A stretch of 64,000 nt of DNA from an uncultured Eubacteriales bacterium (GCA_934479825.1 CAKSOW010000011.1:9370-73369); one strand, 5' to 3'. Counted from the stretch's first letter, positions 51,782-61,464 are shown. Program-made: numbers and translations. Notes: generated by a model not told the origin, from the letters alone.

Positions 51782-52087
51782 CTATATGCTTATGCCGACA
51801 GTGGCACGAATATAATCTGCGACCGCACCGCCGGTCTTTCCGGCGTTGGCGCTGTCGGGAATCTCCACAACGACCGGGCGGCTTCCGGCGGAAAGCGCGG
51901 CAATCTTTTCACCGCACAGCTTTTTTATGCCGCTTGTGACAAATAAAATCGCGGTGTTTTCGTTGACGGACGCGCGTTCCAATGCGCAAAGCGCCTCAGA
52001 CGCGTCGTGCACAAGCGTCGATTCCACGCCTGCAAACCGCATTCCCACGCAGGTGTCGGCATCGTCGGTTATCAAGTAAAATTTCAT
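51782..52087 (-). CDS. V-type ATP synthase subunit F
   Basis: 101 residues. CheY-like small central-stalk subunit: KFYLITDDADTCVGMRFAGVE at the start and TAILFVTSGIKKL. AGAGG lies 8 nt upstream. Confidence 0.93.
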   Translation of the reverse strand: MKFYLITDDADTCVGMRFAGVESTLVHDASEALCALERASVNENTAILFVTSGIKKLCGEKIAALSAGSRPVVVEIPDSANAGKTGGAVADYIRATVGISI

Positions 52088-52115
52088 GCCTTTTTCCTCT
52101 GTTTCCGACAGATGT

Positions 52116-52592
52116 TTAAACTTTTTGCAGAATCAAGATTGCAATAACAACGCCGTACAGCGCGATGGATTCACCGAGGGCAACGAAGATAATGGATTTA
52201 CCGAAGCTCTTGGGGTCTTCACTGGTTGCGGCGATAGCGGCAGGCGCACCGGCTGCAACGGCAATACCGCCGCCGATACCGGCAAGACCCGTAACGATAC
52301 CGGCTGCAAGAAGGCCCATACCTTTGGACATATCGCCGGCGGTCTGTTCGGTTTCGGCCGTTTCAGACGTTTCGGCAGGTTCGGCCGTATCCGTTCCCTG
52401 TTCCGGTGCGGCAAAAACCGACACGGAGGTGAGCGCTACGGCGCAGATAAGGGCGGCAAATACACCGACATTGAAACGGAGCGCTTTGCGCGGCGTTTTG
52501 CCGGAGGACATGCGCTTGAAAGCGATAACAGCGGAATAGAGTAAAAGTGCCGGAATGAGTACGAGAAGCGTTAAGAGAATGGAAGTAGTCAT
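52116..52592 (-). CDS. V-type ATP synthase rotor ring subunit K (c subunit)
   Basis: 158 residues from ATG at 52592 (AAAGGA 9 nt upstream). The last 68 residues are one c-type hairpin (helices about 91-122 and 130-156) with the ion-carrying Glu141 in ALGESIALYG. Before it come two extra helices (3-25 and 40-62) and an acidic Thr/Glu/Pro loop. The helix-1 Gln of the well-studied Na+ rings is not seen (GIGGGIAVAAG), which hints at proton coupling, with low certainty. Confidence 0.93.
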   Translation of the reverse strand: MTTSILLTLLVLIPALLLYSAVIAFKRMSSGKTPRKALRFNVGVFAALICAVALTSVSVFAAPEQGTDTAEPAETSETAETEQTAGDMSKGMGLLAAGIVTGLAGIGGGIAVAAGAPAAIAATSEDPKSFGKSIIFVALGESIALYGVVIAILILQKV

Positions 52593-52632
52593 GATCATAG
52601 TTCCTTTCATAATGAATGTATCTTGTGCTTTT

Positions 52633-54576
52633 TTAATTTTTTTCGGATTTCTTTACGCGTACCGGATTGAACTTGCGTCCGTCGCCGATATAGAAACGGC
52701 TGAACATTTCATAATATTCCAGACGGAGCGCCTGAATACCGGTCAACAGGCCTTCCAACGCGATGACAAGGATGTTTCCGAGCAGGATAACCACCGGATT
52801 TTCGTTCGCACCGGCCAGCGAGAACACCACCATCATCATACCGGCGTGTACCAACACGAACGCGCCGACACGCAGGAAAGAAACGGTGTTGCTCATGTAG
52901 GAAAGAATGTATTCCACAAATTCAAAGATGTTCTGTAAAAGGAAATCCACCATGCTTTCGGGCTTTTCAAAGTGATGATGGTCAATTCCCTCGATAAACG
53001 GCTCTTTGATGATCAAAATCACGGCGCACACGCCGATGGCAATGCCGCAGGCACCCGAATCAAACGGCGCAGGCCCCTTCATAAAGGCCGAGGCAAGGTT
53101 GGCGCCGCAGACATATAGGATAAGTCCGCAAAGACCGTTCTGGCTGAGCAGCGCCTCGCCGAAGCATTTGCGCTTGATACAGCCGACAATATTTAAGCAG
53201 ATCGCGCATATAACCAGTCCCACGCCGATGGCAATGGCAATCAGCAGGACCAGATTGACGTTTTCAAACACTTCGATCGGCTTTCCGTTCCAGCCGAGTG
53301 CCGCATATACCGGGTCAAGCAAATGCTCATATCCGAATACCGACCCGAACACAAAGCCGAAGACCATCGAAGACATGCCGCACGGCACAAGAATTTTTCC
53401 GAGCGCCATATGCTTTACTTTCCACATGAGCGCACCGACTATGGCAAGGACAAGGCCTTGTCCCATGTCGCCGAACATCATGCCGAACAGAATCGTATAG
53501 GTAACTGCCACAAAAGCGGTGACATCCAAGTCGTTGTAGGAGGGCGTACCGTACATATCCACATAGAACGTATACGGCTCGACAAAGAACCGTAAGAATT
53601 TGGCGAACCCTGTCACGCGCACAGGCGGCCGCACTTTCAGCGTCTCGTCCGGATCGGTGATTTCAGCCGTCACATCGCCGCCTAATTTTTCTAACCGTTT
53701 TTCAAAGGACGCGGCATTTTTTTCGGGAACCCAGCCGGCAAGGAAAAAGTATTCCTTGTTGTGGTAGGCAAGCATGCGCATTTCAAATTTGGCGCTGTCG
53801 TAGCAAAGCTTGGAATAATAGAGGTTCATGTGCTGTTCTTCGTCCTGACACAGCTTTTTTGCCTGTTCATCCAGTTCTGCAATCTGTTTTTGCACCAATT
53901 CAATGTTGTTCTGCAAGCCTGCGATAAGCTCTGCCACTGTGCCGGAAACGTCCGAACGGAATATTTTCTGGAAGAAGAGAGAAGCGAATACGCCGTCTAC
54001 TTCCGAAAGCTTTTCCTTGGGAGCGAAATAGACGCCCCAGCATTCGTCGCCGTCCATTGAGCACGGGAAAAAGCGGATGTACGGATGATCCTTGGCATAT
54101 TCGGCAATGCGTTCATAAGCGGCGCGCGGCATATGGCCGAAGCGCGGTTTGACATAACGGCAGTCGCCGATCTCGCCGAGGTCAACCTCCAAATCTTTAA
54201 AGTGGCTGTAATTGGAGATCGCGTTCTGACAAAGTTCGATCTGCTCGTTTAACGTTTTCTTTTCCTCGGCATAATTTTTGAGCTTTTCGGAAAGCTCTCC
54301 GAAAAAGGCCTCATCCTCTCCGGTATCGTCTCCCGGCGCGTCATGCTCGCGCACATGGAGCTTGATTCCGGCGTTTTTGGCAAGCATTTCCAATTCGGAA
54401 ATTTTGCCCGCCGCCGTATTGTCGCCGTCAAACGGCTTTAAACCCATACCGGCCGAATAAAAGCTTTCGGCGTTTTCCGGCTGGAAAATACCGGCGGCAC
54501 AGATTTCATCAAGCGTTTTGTCAAACATATCCAGCTTGCCGCTGATTTTGGCGACGCTCATTCTTTCGATAGCCAT
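52633..54576 (-). CDS. V-type ATP synthase subunit I (a subunit)
   Basis: 647 residues. N-terminal cytoplasmic coiled-coil domain (about 1-330), then seven to eight membrane helices from PYTFYVDMYGTPSYND on, including FGMMFGDMGQGL, the stretch that marks the family. It supplies the ion half-channels next to the K ring. Normal length. Confidence 0.96.
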   Translation of the reverse strand: MAIERMSVAKISGKLDMFDKTLDEICAAGIFQPENAESFYSAGMGLKPFDGDNTAAGKISELEMLAKNAGIKLHVREHDAPGDDTGEDEAFFGELSEKLKNYAEEKKTLNEQIELCQNAISNYSHFKDLEVDLGEIGDCRYVKPRFGHMPRAAYERIAEYAKDHPYIRFFPCSMDGDECWGVYFAPKEKLSEVDGVFASLFFQKIFRSDVSGTVAELIAGLQNNIELVQKQIAELDEQAKKLCQDEEQHMNLYYSKLCYDSAKFEMRMLAYHNKEYFFLAGWVPEKNAASFEKRLEKLGGDVTAEITDPDETLKVRPPVRVTGFAKFLRFFVEPYTFYVDMYGTPSYNDLDVTAFVAVTYTILFGMMFGDMGQGLVLAIVGALMWKVKHMALGKILVPCGMSSMVFGFVFGSVFGYEHLLDPVYAALGWNGKPIEVFENVNLVLLIAIAIGVGLVICAICLNIVGCIKRKCFGEALLSQNGLCGLILYVCGANLASAFMKGPAPFDSGACGIAIGVCAVILIIKEPFIEGIDHHHFEKPESMVDFLLQNIFEFVEYILSYMSNTVSFLRVGAFVLVHAGMMMVVFSLAGANENPVVILLGNILVIALEGLLTGIQALRLEYYEMFSRFYIGDGRKFNPVRVKKSEKN

Positions 54577-54633
54577 ATAGGTGCCAATCTTCCTTTCTTT
54601 GGTTATTTTGCTTTTTGCGGGTTCCGGACGCTA

Positions 54634-55695
54634 TTACCGGAGCAAAAGCCCAAGCATTTCTTCGGGCTTGGCGCCGACGCAGATCCCCTCGGCTAATGTG
54701 ATGAGGTTATCCGCCTCCGCTGAGATCTGCGCGCTGTAACAAAGCGCCGTCAGCGCCGCGTCGCTCGTCATGGTAAATTGTTTCCGACAGAAATCGTAAA
54801 GATACTGCTTTGTGGCAATCGCGGCCTTGTCGCTCTTGAAGAGCGGCACGAGCTTTTTGTAACAGGTCGTGTCAAGCGCCGCAAGGAACGTATCCGTTCC
54901 GGACGCATGTTCCAACGCTGAACGTTCTGCCGCCGAAAGCCTTGTGAGCGCCGAGCGATAAACGTGCAGACGTAATACATCTTCCTTTTCCGGATAATAC
55001 GTTTTGATCCGGTACAGCGTCCCGATCGTTAGCATATCGCCCAAAGACGCTAATAGCTTTTCAATCTCGGGGTAACTTCCGGCGTCATTTTTTTTCTTAA
55101 AGATCTGCGCGCTGTGTTCATAAAGAAAACCGTATAACCGATTTTCCGGAACCTGACGGCGGTTTTGCATTTCCGCGTCAGGCGAATCGAACGAAAGTAC
55201 GCGTGCAAGCGGCTTTTCGTAAGGCGTTCCTTTCAAGACCTCCAAAACCTCTTTGGGGGTGCAGGCTCTTTCAAGCGCATACAGATCAAAGCAGGTCTTT
55301 TTGAAAAATCCGTCCGGCACATACACAAAATAGCTGTCAAGCTCATAATCGCCTTCTTGGCGAAGCCGGCGGATAATGCATTCGCACTCATGCTTCATGC
55401 GGAAATAATCGGAAATTCCGTCATCGCATAACGAAGCATAGCGTAATAATTTTTCCAGCCGCAGCAGCGTCATGCGCTTGATGATTCCCTCTAACTGACG
55501 CCGGGAAAGCCTTCCGCTTTGTCCGATTGCCTCAAAAGCCTCACTGTATGGCGTTTTGGTTTTTAAGTAAGAGGTAAAATCGGCAAGCTCCGTCATTCCG
55601 GCAAGCTCCGTATAGACTTCGTCGGTCAGATGATCGGCAAACATGGCCTTGGCCTTGGCATATAGCGCATTGGAAGAAAGTCCGGATATACTCAA
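54634..55695 (-). CDS. V-type ATP synthase subunit C
   Basis: 353 residues from TTG at 55695 (AGGAG upstream). All-helical funnel subunit that docks the central stalk on the K ring: NALYAKAKAMFADHL, FFKKTCFDLYALERACTPKE and KQYLYDFCRKQFTM. Normal length. Confidence 0.92.
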   Translation of the reverse strand: MSISGLSSNALYAKAKAMFADHLTDEVYTELAGMTELADFTSYLKTKTPYSEAFEAIGQSGRLSRRQLEGIIKRMTLLRLEKLLRYASLCDDGISDYFRMKHECECIIRRLRQEGDYELDSYFVYVPDGFFKKTCFDLYALERACTPKEVLEVLKGTPYEKPLARVLSFDSPDAEMQNRRQVPENRLYGFLYEHSAQIFKKKNDAGSYPEIEKLLASLGDMLTIGTLYRIKTYYPEKEDVLRLHVYRSALTRLSAAERSALEHASGTDTFLAALDTTCYKKLVPLFKSDKAAIATKQYLYDFCRKQFTMTSDAALTALCYSAQISAEADNLITLAEGICVGAKPEEMLGLLLR

Positions 55696-55731
55696 ACTCT
55701 TTCATCTCCTCTGTGACCGGTGTCCGGCATT

Positions 55732-56046
55732 TTACGCACCGGTTACGGCACGGACAATGCCGCTTGCCCATTCGTCTTTTTTGCGGCAGTAAAGCTCGTC
55801 GATACTTGCCGCTGTGTTTTCCAGATGTTTTTTGTAATCGGCTTCGGCATTTGCTAAAATTTTCTCATGTTCCGCGGCGGAAGAAGCAATTTTTTTCCGG
55901 GCGTTTTCGCCGTATTTCTTTTCAAATTTAGCTTTTGCGTCCGCAAGTCTTGCATCGATGGCGCCGCTTTCTTTGGCGGCGTCCGCCACTTTCTGGCGTG
56001 CGGCTTTGTCGGCTTTGATGATTTCCAATAAGTTTTCGTTAATCAA
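55732..56046 (-). CDS. coiled-coil protein, putative V-type ATPase subunit G/H
   Basis: About 104 residues from TTG at 56046, with a GGCGGG-like site 8 nt upstream; another TTG at 56070 has none, so the start is uncertain. The protein is one long charged helix (ENLLEIIKADKAARQKVADA, KKYGENARKKIASSAAEHEK). Its place at the head of the V-ATPase operon and length match the peripheral-stalk subunit that pairs with subunit E. Confidence 0.8.
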   Translation of the reverse strand: MINENLLEIIKADKAARQKVADAAKESGAIDARLADAKAKFEKKYGENARKKIASSAAEHEKILANAEADYKKHLENTAASIDELYCRKKDEWASGIVRAVTGA

Positions 56047-56072
56047 AATCGTATCCCGCCTTTCCGGCAAAA

Positions 56073-56180
56073 ATCAAAAAAACAGCCCTCATATGCAGAT
56101 GCATATAAAAGCCCCTTTGCTTGCTGTCATGTAAAAACCATATGCCAATATATTCAAAAGCATATAATAAATAGGAAGTG
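56073..56180 (-). other. palindrome-rich leader of the V-ATPase operon
   Basis: Between the promoter and the first start codon, CATATGC, GCATAT and related strings recur (56091-56106, 56140-56145, 56160-56166), including ATATGCATCTGCATAT on the minus strand. They can fold the leader RNA; no known riboswitch is recognised. The rest of the 380-nt gap (56181-56425) holds two divergent promoters. Confidence 0.45.
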
Positions 56181-56199
56181 TTCTTCGTTGAACGGGGGT

Positions 56200-56228
56200 A
56201 TTGTAACACAGACCGCAGAAAAATTCAA
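56200..56228 (-). promoter_or_regulatory. sigma-A promoter of the V-type ATPase operon
   Basis: On the minus strand TTGAAT (56223-56228), 17 nt, TACAAT (56200-56205), about 155 nt upstream of the first start codon. Confidence 0.72.
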
Positions 56229-56350
56229 GTCCTTTTTGCAAATTTAACATTTAAACACGCTTTTTCGCCATGTTACACGGAAATATAACACGGTATGCCG
56301 GACAAAACGGGAAAAAAGCATAAGAAAAACGGAAAAAGATGTAAATTATC

Positions 56351-56379
56351 TTGACTTTTTCACTCGGTCATGCTACACT
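56351..56379 (+). promoter_or_regulatory. sigma-A promoter for GH38 gene
   Basis: TTGACT (56351-56356), 17 nt, TACACT (56374-56379) with an extended TGC just before it. Confidence 0.75.
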
Positions 56380-56425
56380 GAAAATATCAATTTCACGACT
56401 GAAAAAGCATTTAAGGAGAAAAAAT

Positions 56426-58921
56426 ATGTCAAAACGTCTGCATCTGATTTGCAACGCCCACCTTGACCCTGTGTGGCAATGGGAGTGGGAAGAAGGCGCG
56501 GCCGAGGCGTTATCCACGTTCCGTATTGCCGCGGATTTCTGCGACGAATACGATTCGTTTGTGTTCTGTCATAATGAAGCGCTCTTGTATCAATGGATTG
56601 AAGAATACGATAAACCTCTGTTTGAACATATCCGGGAACTGGTCAAAAAAGGAAAATGGCATATCATGGGCGGCTGGCATTTACAGCCGGACTGCAATAT
56701 GCCGTCCGGCGAAGCGTTTGTCCGTCAGATCCTTTCGGGCAGAAAGTATTTTATGGAAAAATTCGGTGTCGCACCGACCGTTGCCGTCAATGTTGACCCG
56801 TTCGGCCATTCGCGCGGCCTTGTGCAGATTCTCACCAAAAGCGGCTATGACGGCTATCTGTTCATGCGCCCCGACAGCGGCGACCGCTTTATCAAGCTGC
56901 CGGCCAATGAATTCAAATGGATCGGTTATGACGGCAGTGAAGTGACGGCTGTACGTATCCACGGCGGTTATAATTCCGGCAAAGGGAAAGCCGCCGAAAA
57001 GATTCGCTCTTATGCCGATCTTTGCCCCGAGGGCGATTTCTTCCTTTGCTTGTGGGGCATCGGCAACCATGGCGGCGGCCCGTCCAAAAAAGACCTTGAC
57101 GATATCGAAGTCCTGACAACGGAAATGGAAAAGAACGGCGTAACCCTGATTCAGTCTACCCCGGAAATGTATATCAAAGAAGTCAAGGAACGCCGCACAC
57201 TGCCGACCTACGACAAGGGCTTGAATCCTTGGGCGGTCGGCTGTTATACCAGCCAAGTCCGCATCAAACAACGCTATCGGAATGCCGAAAACACCTTTTT
57301 CATGACCGAAAGCATGTGCTCGCATGCCGCTCTTGAAAAGCTCATGCCCTATCCCGAAAAAGAGCTTGCCGAAGCGCTGTACGATATCTCGACCGTGCAG
57401 TTCCACGACATGCTGCCCGGTACCTCCATACAGCCTGCCGAAGAAATGGGACTTCGCATGCTCGATCACGCGCTCGAAATTCTTTCCCGGGTCAAAGCGC
57501 GCGCTTTCTTCGCCCTTGCGGCCGGTCAGCCCAAAGCCGCGTCCGACAAAATTCCGATTTTTGCCTATAACCCTTATCCGTATCCGATTGAAAGCGATCT
57601 GACGGCTGAATTCATGCTTTGGGATCAGAACTGGAATCCCGAATTCCTGCAACCGCGCGTCTGCGACGAAACCGGCGCACTTTTGCCGTCGCAGTGCGAA
57701 AAGGAGTACAGCACCATTCCGTTGGAATGGCGTAAACGCGTTGTGTTCCATGCCACTCTGGCGCCCATGCGTTTAAACCGTTTTGATTGCGGCTTTGAAG
57801 CCATTCCGGCCAAACCCGTTCCAACGCTTGCGCACAATGATACGCATTATATCTTCGACGCCGGAAAAACGCATATCGAAATCAACCGCGCCACCGGTCT
57901 TGTCGATGTGTATGCAGTGGACGGGAAGAATTATGTAAACAAAGATTCGTTTGCACTCGAAGTGTTTGAGGACAACTATGACCCTTGGTACATGGAGCAG
58001 ACTTCGTGGAAAAACAAGGTCGGAGCATTCACGCTTCTGACACCCGAACAAGCGCAGGTCTTTTGTCATACCAATGATCCGATCGACGGCGTGCACGTTA
58101 TTGAAAGCGGAAAAGTGCGCACGGTCGTTGAGGCTGTGTTCGGCTATCACAGCGCCAGAGCGCAGATAAAGTATCTGTTGTCCGAAACCGACGGTATGCA
58201 GATAGACGTTCGGATTGTGTGGGACGAAAAGCAAAAACTCGTCAAAATGAATGTCCCGGCGGCGTTCGGCAAAACGGAGTGTATCGGCGAACAAGCCTAC
58301 GGACGTGAAACTTTAAAAGACGGTTTGGAAGAAAATGTCGCCCAACGCTATGAGGCATTATGTCAACCGGACGCGAACGGTCTGGCACTTGCCGTGCTCA
58401 ATAACGGCGTGTACGGCTCCTCATTCGACAGCACGGAAAACGCACTGAAAATTACCTTGCTCCGCTCACCCAGCTACACGGCGCATCCGCTTTCGGGACG
58501 CATTACCATGCCGCAGGATCGCTATATGCCGTATATCGAGCAGGGCGAACGCGATTTTTCCTTTAAATTTGTCGCCGGCACGCGCCGGGAGGTTTTGGAC
58601 AAAGCGCCGCGTTTGTCTGCCCATTTCAACCGCCGTCCCATGGTGCTTTCGTTCTATCCGACCGGCGTCGGGGAAAAGCCGCAGGCCCCGGTTTTGTTAA
58701 AGGATAACGACATTGTGACCTTGGAAACTTTCAAAAAGGCCGATTGCGGCGACGGTTATATCCTGCGGCTGTTCAATCCGACCGAAACGGCACAGACTGC
58801 AACGCTTTGCGTTTATGGTGCGCAGTTGGCGCTGAAATTCGGAAAGTTTGAGATCAAAACCGTGAGATTCAAGGACGGAACGTTGGAAATGGATGAACTT
58901 ATGGAAGGAATATTGGGGTAA
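56426..58921 (+). CDS. GH38 alpha-mannosidase
   Basis: 831 residues from ATG at 56426 (AAGGAG 8 nt upstream; the promoter lies inside the longer frame). Domains: catalytic N-domain (1-260) with HLDPVWQWEWEEG (His12, Asp14, zinc ligands) and the nucleophile Asp124 in NVDPFGHSRG, helical middle domain (about 275-370, with FHDMLPGTSI), and C-terminal beta domains. It removes alpha-mannose from glycans, for instance host N-glycans. No signal peptide: it should act in the cytoplasm on imported fragments. Confidence 0.95.
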   Translation: MSKRLHLICNAHLDPVWQWEWEEGAAEALSTFRIAADFCDEYDSFVFCHNEALLYQWIEEYDKPLFEHIRELVKKGKWHIMGGWHLQPDCNMPSGEAFVRQILSGRKYFMEKFGVAPTVAVNVDPFGHSRGLVQILTKSGYDGYLFMRPDSGDRFIKLPANEFKWIGYDGSEVTAVRIHGGYNSGKGKAAEKIRSYADLCPEGDFFLCLWGIGNHGGGPSKKDLDDIEVLTTEMEKNGVTLIQSTPEMYIKEVKERRTLPTYDKGLNPWAVGCYTSQVRIKQRYRNAENTFFMTESMCSHAALEKLMPYPEKELAEALYDISTVQFHDMLPGTSIQPAEEMGLRMLDHALEILSRVKARAFFALAAGQPKAASDKIPIFAYNPYPYPIESDLTAEFMLWDQNWNPEFLQPRVCDETGALLPSQCEKEYSTIPLEWRKRVVFHATLAPMRLNRFDCGFEAIPAKPVPTLAHNDTHYIFDAGKTHIEINRATGLVDVYAVDGKNYVNKDSFALEVFEDNYDPWYMEQTSWKNKVGAFTLLTPEQAQVFCHTNDPIDGVHVIESGKVRTVVEAVFGYHSARAQIKYLLSETDGMQIDVRIVWDEKQKLVKMNVPAAFGKTECIGEQAYGRETLKDGLEENVAQRYEALCQPDANGLALAVLNNGVYGSSFDSTENALKITLLRSPSYTAHPLSGRITMPQDRYMPYIEQGERDFSFKFVAGTRREVLDKAPRLSAHFNRRPMVLSFYPTGVGEKPQAPVLLKDNDIVTLETFKKADCGDGYILRLFNPTETAQTATLCVYGAQLALKFGKFEIKTVRFKDGTLEMDELMEGILG

Positions 58922-58969
58922 TACGGATTTCATGTAAGAACTTCCGCTTTCGCTAACGTATATCAAAAC

Positions 58970-59014
58970 ACATGACGCGCGGCGATCTGTCTTTCAGACC
59001 GCCGCGCGTCATGT
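58970..59014. terminator. hairpin between convergent genes
   Basis: A 15-bp GC-rich perfect stem (58970-58984 with 59000-59014) with a further small inner stem in its loop. No U-run on either side, so probably factor-assisted. Confidence 0.6.
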
Positions 59015-59060
59015 TGTATCGGTTATTTGTGAAAGCTTGTTGGGGAAAGCCGCGCTTTTT

Positions 59061-60026
59061 TTACTCCTGCCACAGACCGTCTGCAAGCACGGCAGAATAA
59101 TGCTCACCGGTCTCACCGACGGCAGTAAGCGTCACACTTTTATACGCAAAGCTGTCCGACAGCTCAAAAAAGCGTTTCATCTGCCCGACTGCGATGTGAA
59201 AATCTTCTTTGTCGAGAATACCTCCGGATAACACAAGAGAGTATTCCATATCGTCCTTGACCTCATCAAACGGGGTCTCCGGCGACAGCACCCGTCCGTC
59301 GTTTTCTAACAGTGCCGATACGCTTTCGCGCTCCAACGTGGTCTGCGATTCAAAATAATCCTTGGCCTTTTCATACAGAATTGCTCGGCAGAAACCGTCA
59401 TAATCGTCACGGTTCGGCACGCCTAAATAATAGCGCTCGCCCTTTTCGCCTGCGTCAAACGTGATTTCCGTCAGATAGCTGCGCGAAAACGCGTCATAAT
59501 GCGTGGCATGGGTCGAAACGATTCCGTCGTACCGCTCTTTGACAGCCTCTTTGGCTCGGTTTTCCGAAATAAGCGCACCCACCGGGTTGCCGAATGCGGC
59601 AAGATAGGAGGACAGGCAAAGCAATGCCGCAGCAATGCCTATGGCAAGGCTTTTGGCGCGAAAAGCGGCACGGCCTCTGCGATAAGTCAAAAATGCACGT
59701 TTGGCAAGCAGTGCAAAAACGCTTTGGAATACGCAGGCGATTCCCACAAAAACAGCCCGGCGCGGCGAAAAGCCGAGTAAGGTCGTCACGACTGCCGGCA
59801 TAACGCCCATGAGCGCGTAAATTTCCCATTTTTCATGGCAAAAGACGCTGGCCGCCAGCGCAAGAACCGTGGCGGCCGGGAGGGTCGAAAGAATACCCGA
59901 TGTCGGCAGATAACACAAAGCCGCAAGATACGAAGCGACGCCTGCGGCAAGGATCCCCAAAAACGGACGAGCCGGTTTAGCGGTCTTTTTGGGGGTGGCC
60001 TGAGCTTTTGTTTGGTTGTTATTCAA
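59061..60026 (-). CDS. multi-pass membrane protein, unknown function
   Basis: 321 residues from TTG at 60026 with GGAGG 7 nt upstream. Lys/Thr/Pro-rich N-terminus, then about five membrane helices (about 22-150, e.g. FLGILAAGVASYLAALCYLP and SLAIGIAAALLCLSSYLAAF), then a soluble domain of about 165 residues (EITFDAGEKGERYYLGVPNR). No family recognised. It overlaps the preceding gene by 8 nt, so the two are one unit. Confidence 0.75.
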   Translation of the reverse strand: MNNNQTKAQATPKKTAKPARPFLGILAAGVASYLAALCYLPTSGILSTLPAATVLALAASVFCHEKWEIYALMGVMPAVVTTLLGFSPRRAVFVGIACVFQSVFALLAKRAFLTYRRGRAAFRAKSLAIGIAAALLCLSSYLAAFGNPVGALISENRAKEAVKERYDGIVSTHATHYDAFSRSYLTEITFDAGEKGERYYLGVPNRDDYDGFCRAILYEKAKDYFESQTTLERESVSALLENDGRVLSPETPFDEVKDDMEYSLVLSGGILDKEDFHIAVGQMKRFFELSDSFAYKSVTLTAVGETGEHYSAVLADGLWQE

Positions 60027-60327
60027 AAGATAACCTCCGATCTTTCTTATAAGATTTCACGGCCTGCAAGCCCGGCGCGGGGCTGACAATTGTTTGGACG
60101 GTACTTTTTTGCGGCGTGGGGACGTTTTGCGCTTTTGGCCGGCGTATTTTCTTTGGAGAATGAATCCGGAATTTACGGACATAGACGCGTTCTGACACCA
60201 ATAAAAGTGCAATTCCCGACGTCATGCAAAGCACGGTGACAAAGAACGGCGTACGGTCTGCGCCGCCTGCCGCGCCGATCGTCAAGAGCAAGCCCGAAAA
60301 AAAGAGGGTTATGGCAAGTTTTTTCAT
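60019..60327 (-). CDS. small membrane protein, unknown function
   Basis: 102 residues with AAAGGA 9 nt upstream. Two hydrophobic helices (about 4-22 and 28-46), then a basic cytoplasmic tail (KFRIHSPKKIRRPKAQ). A TATAAT at 60374-60379 on the minus strand may be its -10 box, without a clear -35. Confidence 0.68.
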   Translation of the reverse strand: MKKLAITLFFSGLLLTIGAAGGADRTPFFVTVLCMTSGIALLLVSERVYVRKFRIHSPKKIRRPKAQNVPTPQKSTVQTIVSPAPGLQAVKSYKKDRRLSFE

Positions 60328-60494
60328 ATCGATACATCCTTTCTGATGAACATTTCCTTTTGGAAGTGTCTGTATTATATCAGATCAGGTGTACGATAAA
60401 CAGGACTCTGAACTTTGAAAAGCAAAACTTTTTGACACGAGGGACGGGCGAATGAATTTATTTTGCGCCGTAAAACGCAAATTTGCGGCACGCT

Positions 60495-61331
60495 TTACAG
60501 GATCTCTGTTTGTTTTTCCGCCTGTTCCCGTATCATTTGTTTCGGTGAAATTCCGAAATGCGCTTTAAAAACCTTTGAAAAATACAGGGGATCGGTGTAG
60601 CCGCTGGCATGGGCGATCTGCCCGACGACAAGACAGCCGTCGTGTATCAAAGACGCGGCATATTCCAGCCGCAGTCTCGCTAAATACGCCGACAGACGGA
60701 TGGCCGCGGTCTTATGGAACAGCGACGCGATATAACTGGGCGAATAGCCGAACTGCGAGGCAATCTTTCCCGAAGAAAGCGTCGGATCACGAAAATTCTC
60801 ATCGATGTATTTCTTGATTTCCAAAATCGTATCCCGGTCGGTATCGGGGGCATTTTCGGTTTCCGACGCAACGGGAAGCAACGAAAGCGTATGATATAAG
60901 ACCGCGCTTGCGGCAAGATCCGTTGTTCCGTACCGGCAGGAATCAAGCATACTTTTCCAAAAAGCGAAAACATCGGTGCGCTCGGCAAGACCGTGAAAGA
61001 CCGGGTGGTCCGGCGTAAAGCCCACACGCTCCAAAAGCGCACCGGCGCGCGTGCCGGAAAAGGTGACATACATGCATTCGAGGTTTTCTTGGTTTATTAG
61101 CGTGTATTTCTTTGCCTGAAAGGCACAGAAAACATCTCCGGGAGCGATCGGATGGGTCTTATCCCCTGACGTAAAGGTACCGTGTCCGGAGGTTACCAAG
61201 TGCAGAATAAAAGCGGCAGTCAACTGAGGGGCGGTCTCGTGCCAATTCTTTTCATGGACAAAATTCAACATGACCAATTCATTGTGCGCGTTTCCGGTCG
61301 ATACAAACCGGCAGATATTATCGTTTAGCAC
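60495..61331 (-). CDS. AraC family transcriptional regulator
   Basis: 278 residues from GTG at 61331 (AAAGGAG 7 nt upstream); the longer frame runs upstream of the promoter. A cupin sensor (LHLVTSGHGTFTSGDK, about 42-57) and a C-terminal double helix-turn-helix (LSSGKIASQFGYSPSYIASL, VGQIAHASGYTDPLYFSKVF). Divergent from the oxidoreductase and EamA pair, its likely targets. Confidence 0.92.
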   Translation of the reverse strand: MLNDNICRFVSTGNAHNELVMLNFVHEKNWHETAPQLTAAFILHLVTSGHGTFTSGDKTHPIAPGDVFCAFQAKKYTLINQENLECMYVTFSGTRAGALLERVGFTPDHPVFHGLAERTDVFAFWKSMLDSCRYGTTDLAASAVLYHTLSLLPVASETENAPDTDRDTILEIKKYIDENFRDPTLSSGKIASQFGYSPSYIASLFHKTAAIRLSAYLARLRLEYAASLIHDGCLVVGQIAHASGYTDPLYFSKVFKAHFGISPKQMIREQAEKQTEIL

Positions 61332-61364
61332 CGTATCGCTCCTTTCACGGGGATTTCCTCTTAC

Positions 61365-61393
61365 AGTATAACGCCAATCGACTCGTTTTGCAA
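61365..61393 (-). promoter_or_regulatory. sigma-A promoter for araC gene
   Basis: On the minus strand TTGCAA (61388-61393), 17 nt, TATACT (61365-61370). Confidence 0.72.
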
Positions 61394-61458
61394 GAGAAAA
61401 CCAAAAAAATTCCATAAATACAGGGAAATTTTCTATTTTATTTTGCCTTTTGTCATGC

Positions 61459-61464
61459 TACAAT
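61459..61464 (+). promoter_or_regulatory. extended -10 box for oxidoreductase gene
   Basis: TACAAT preceded by TGC gives an extended -10 promoter. The string GTCATGCTACAATGAA around it is almost the same as that around the GH38 -10 box. Confidence 0.5.

Noticed and set aside
56681..57751. 356-residue minus-strand frame opposite GH38
   Set aside because: It is the antisense shadow of an unmistakable GH38 gene; no ribosome site or domain.
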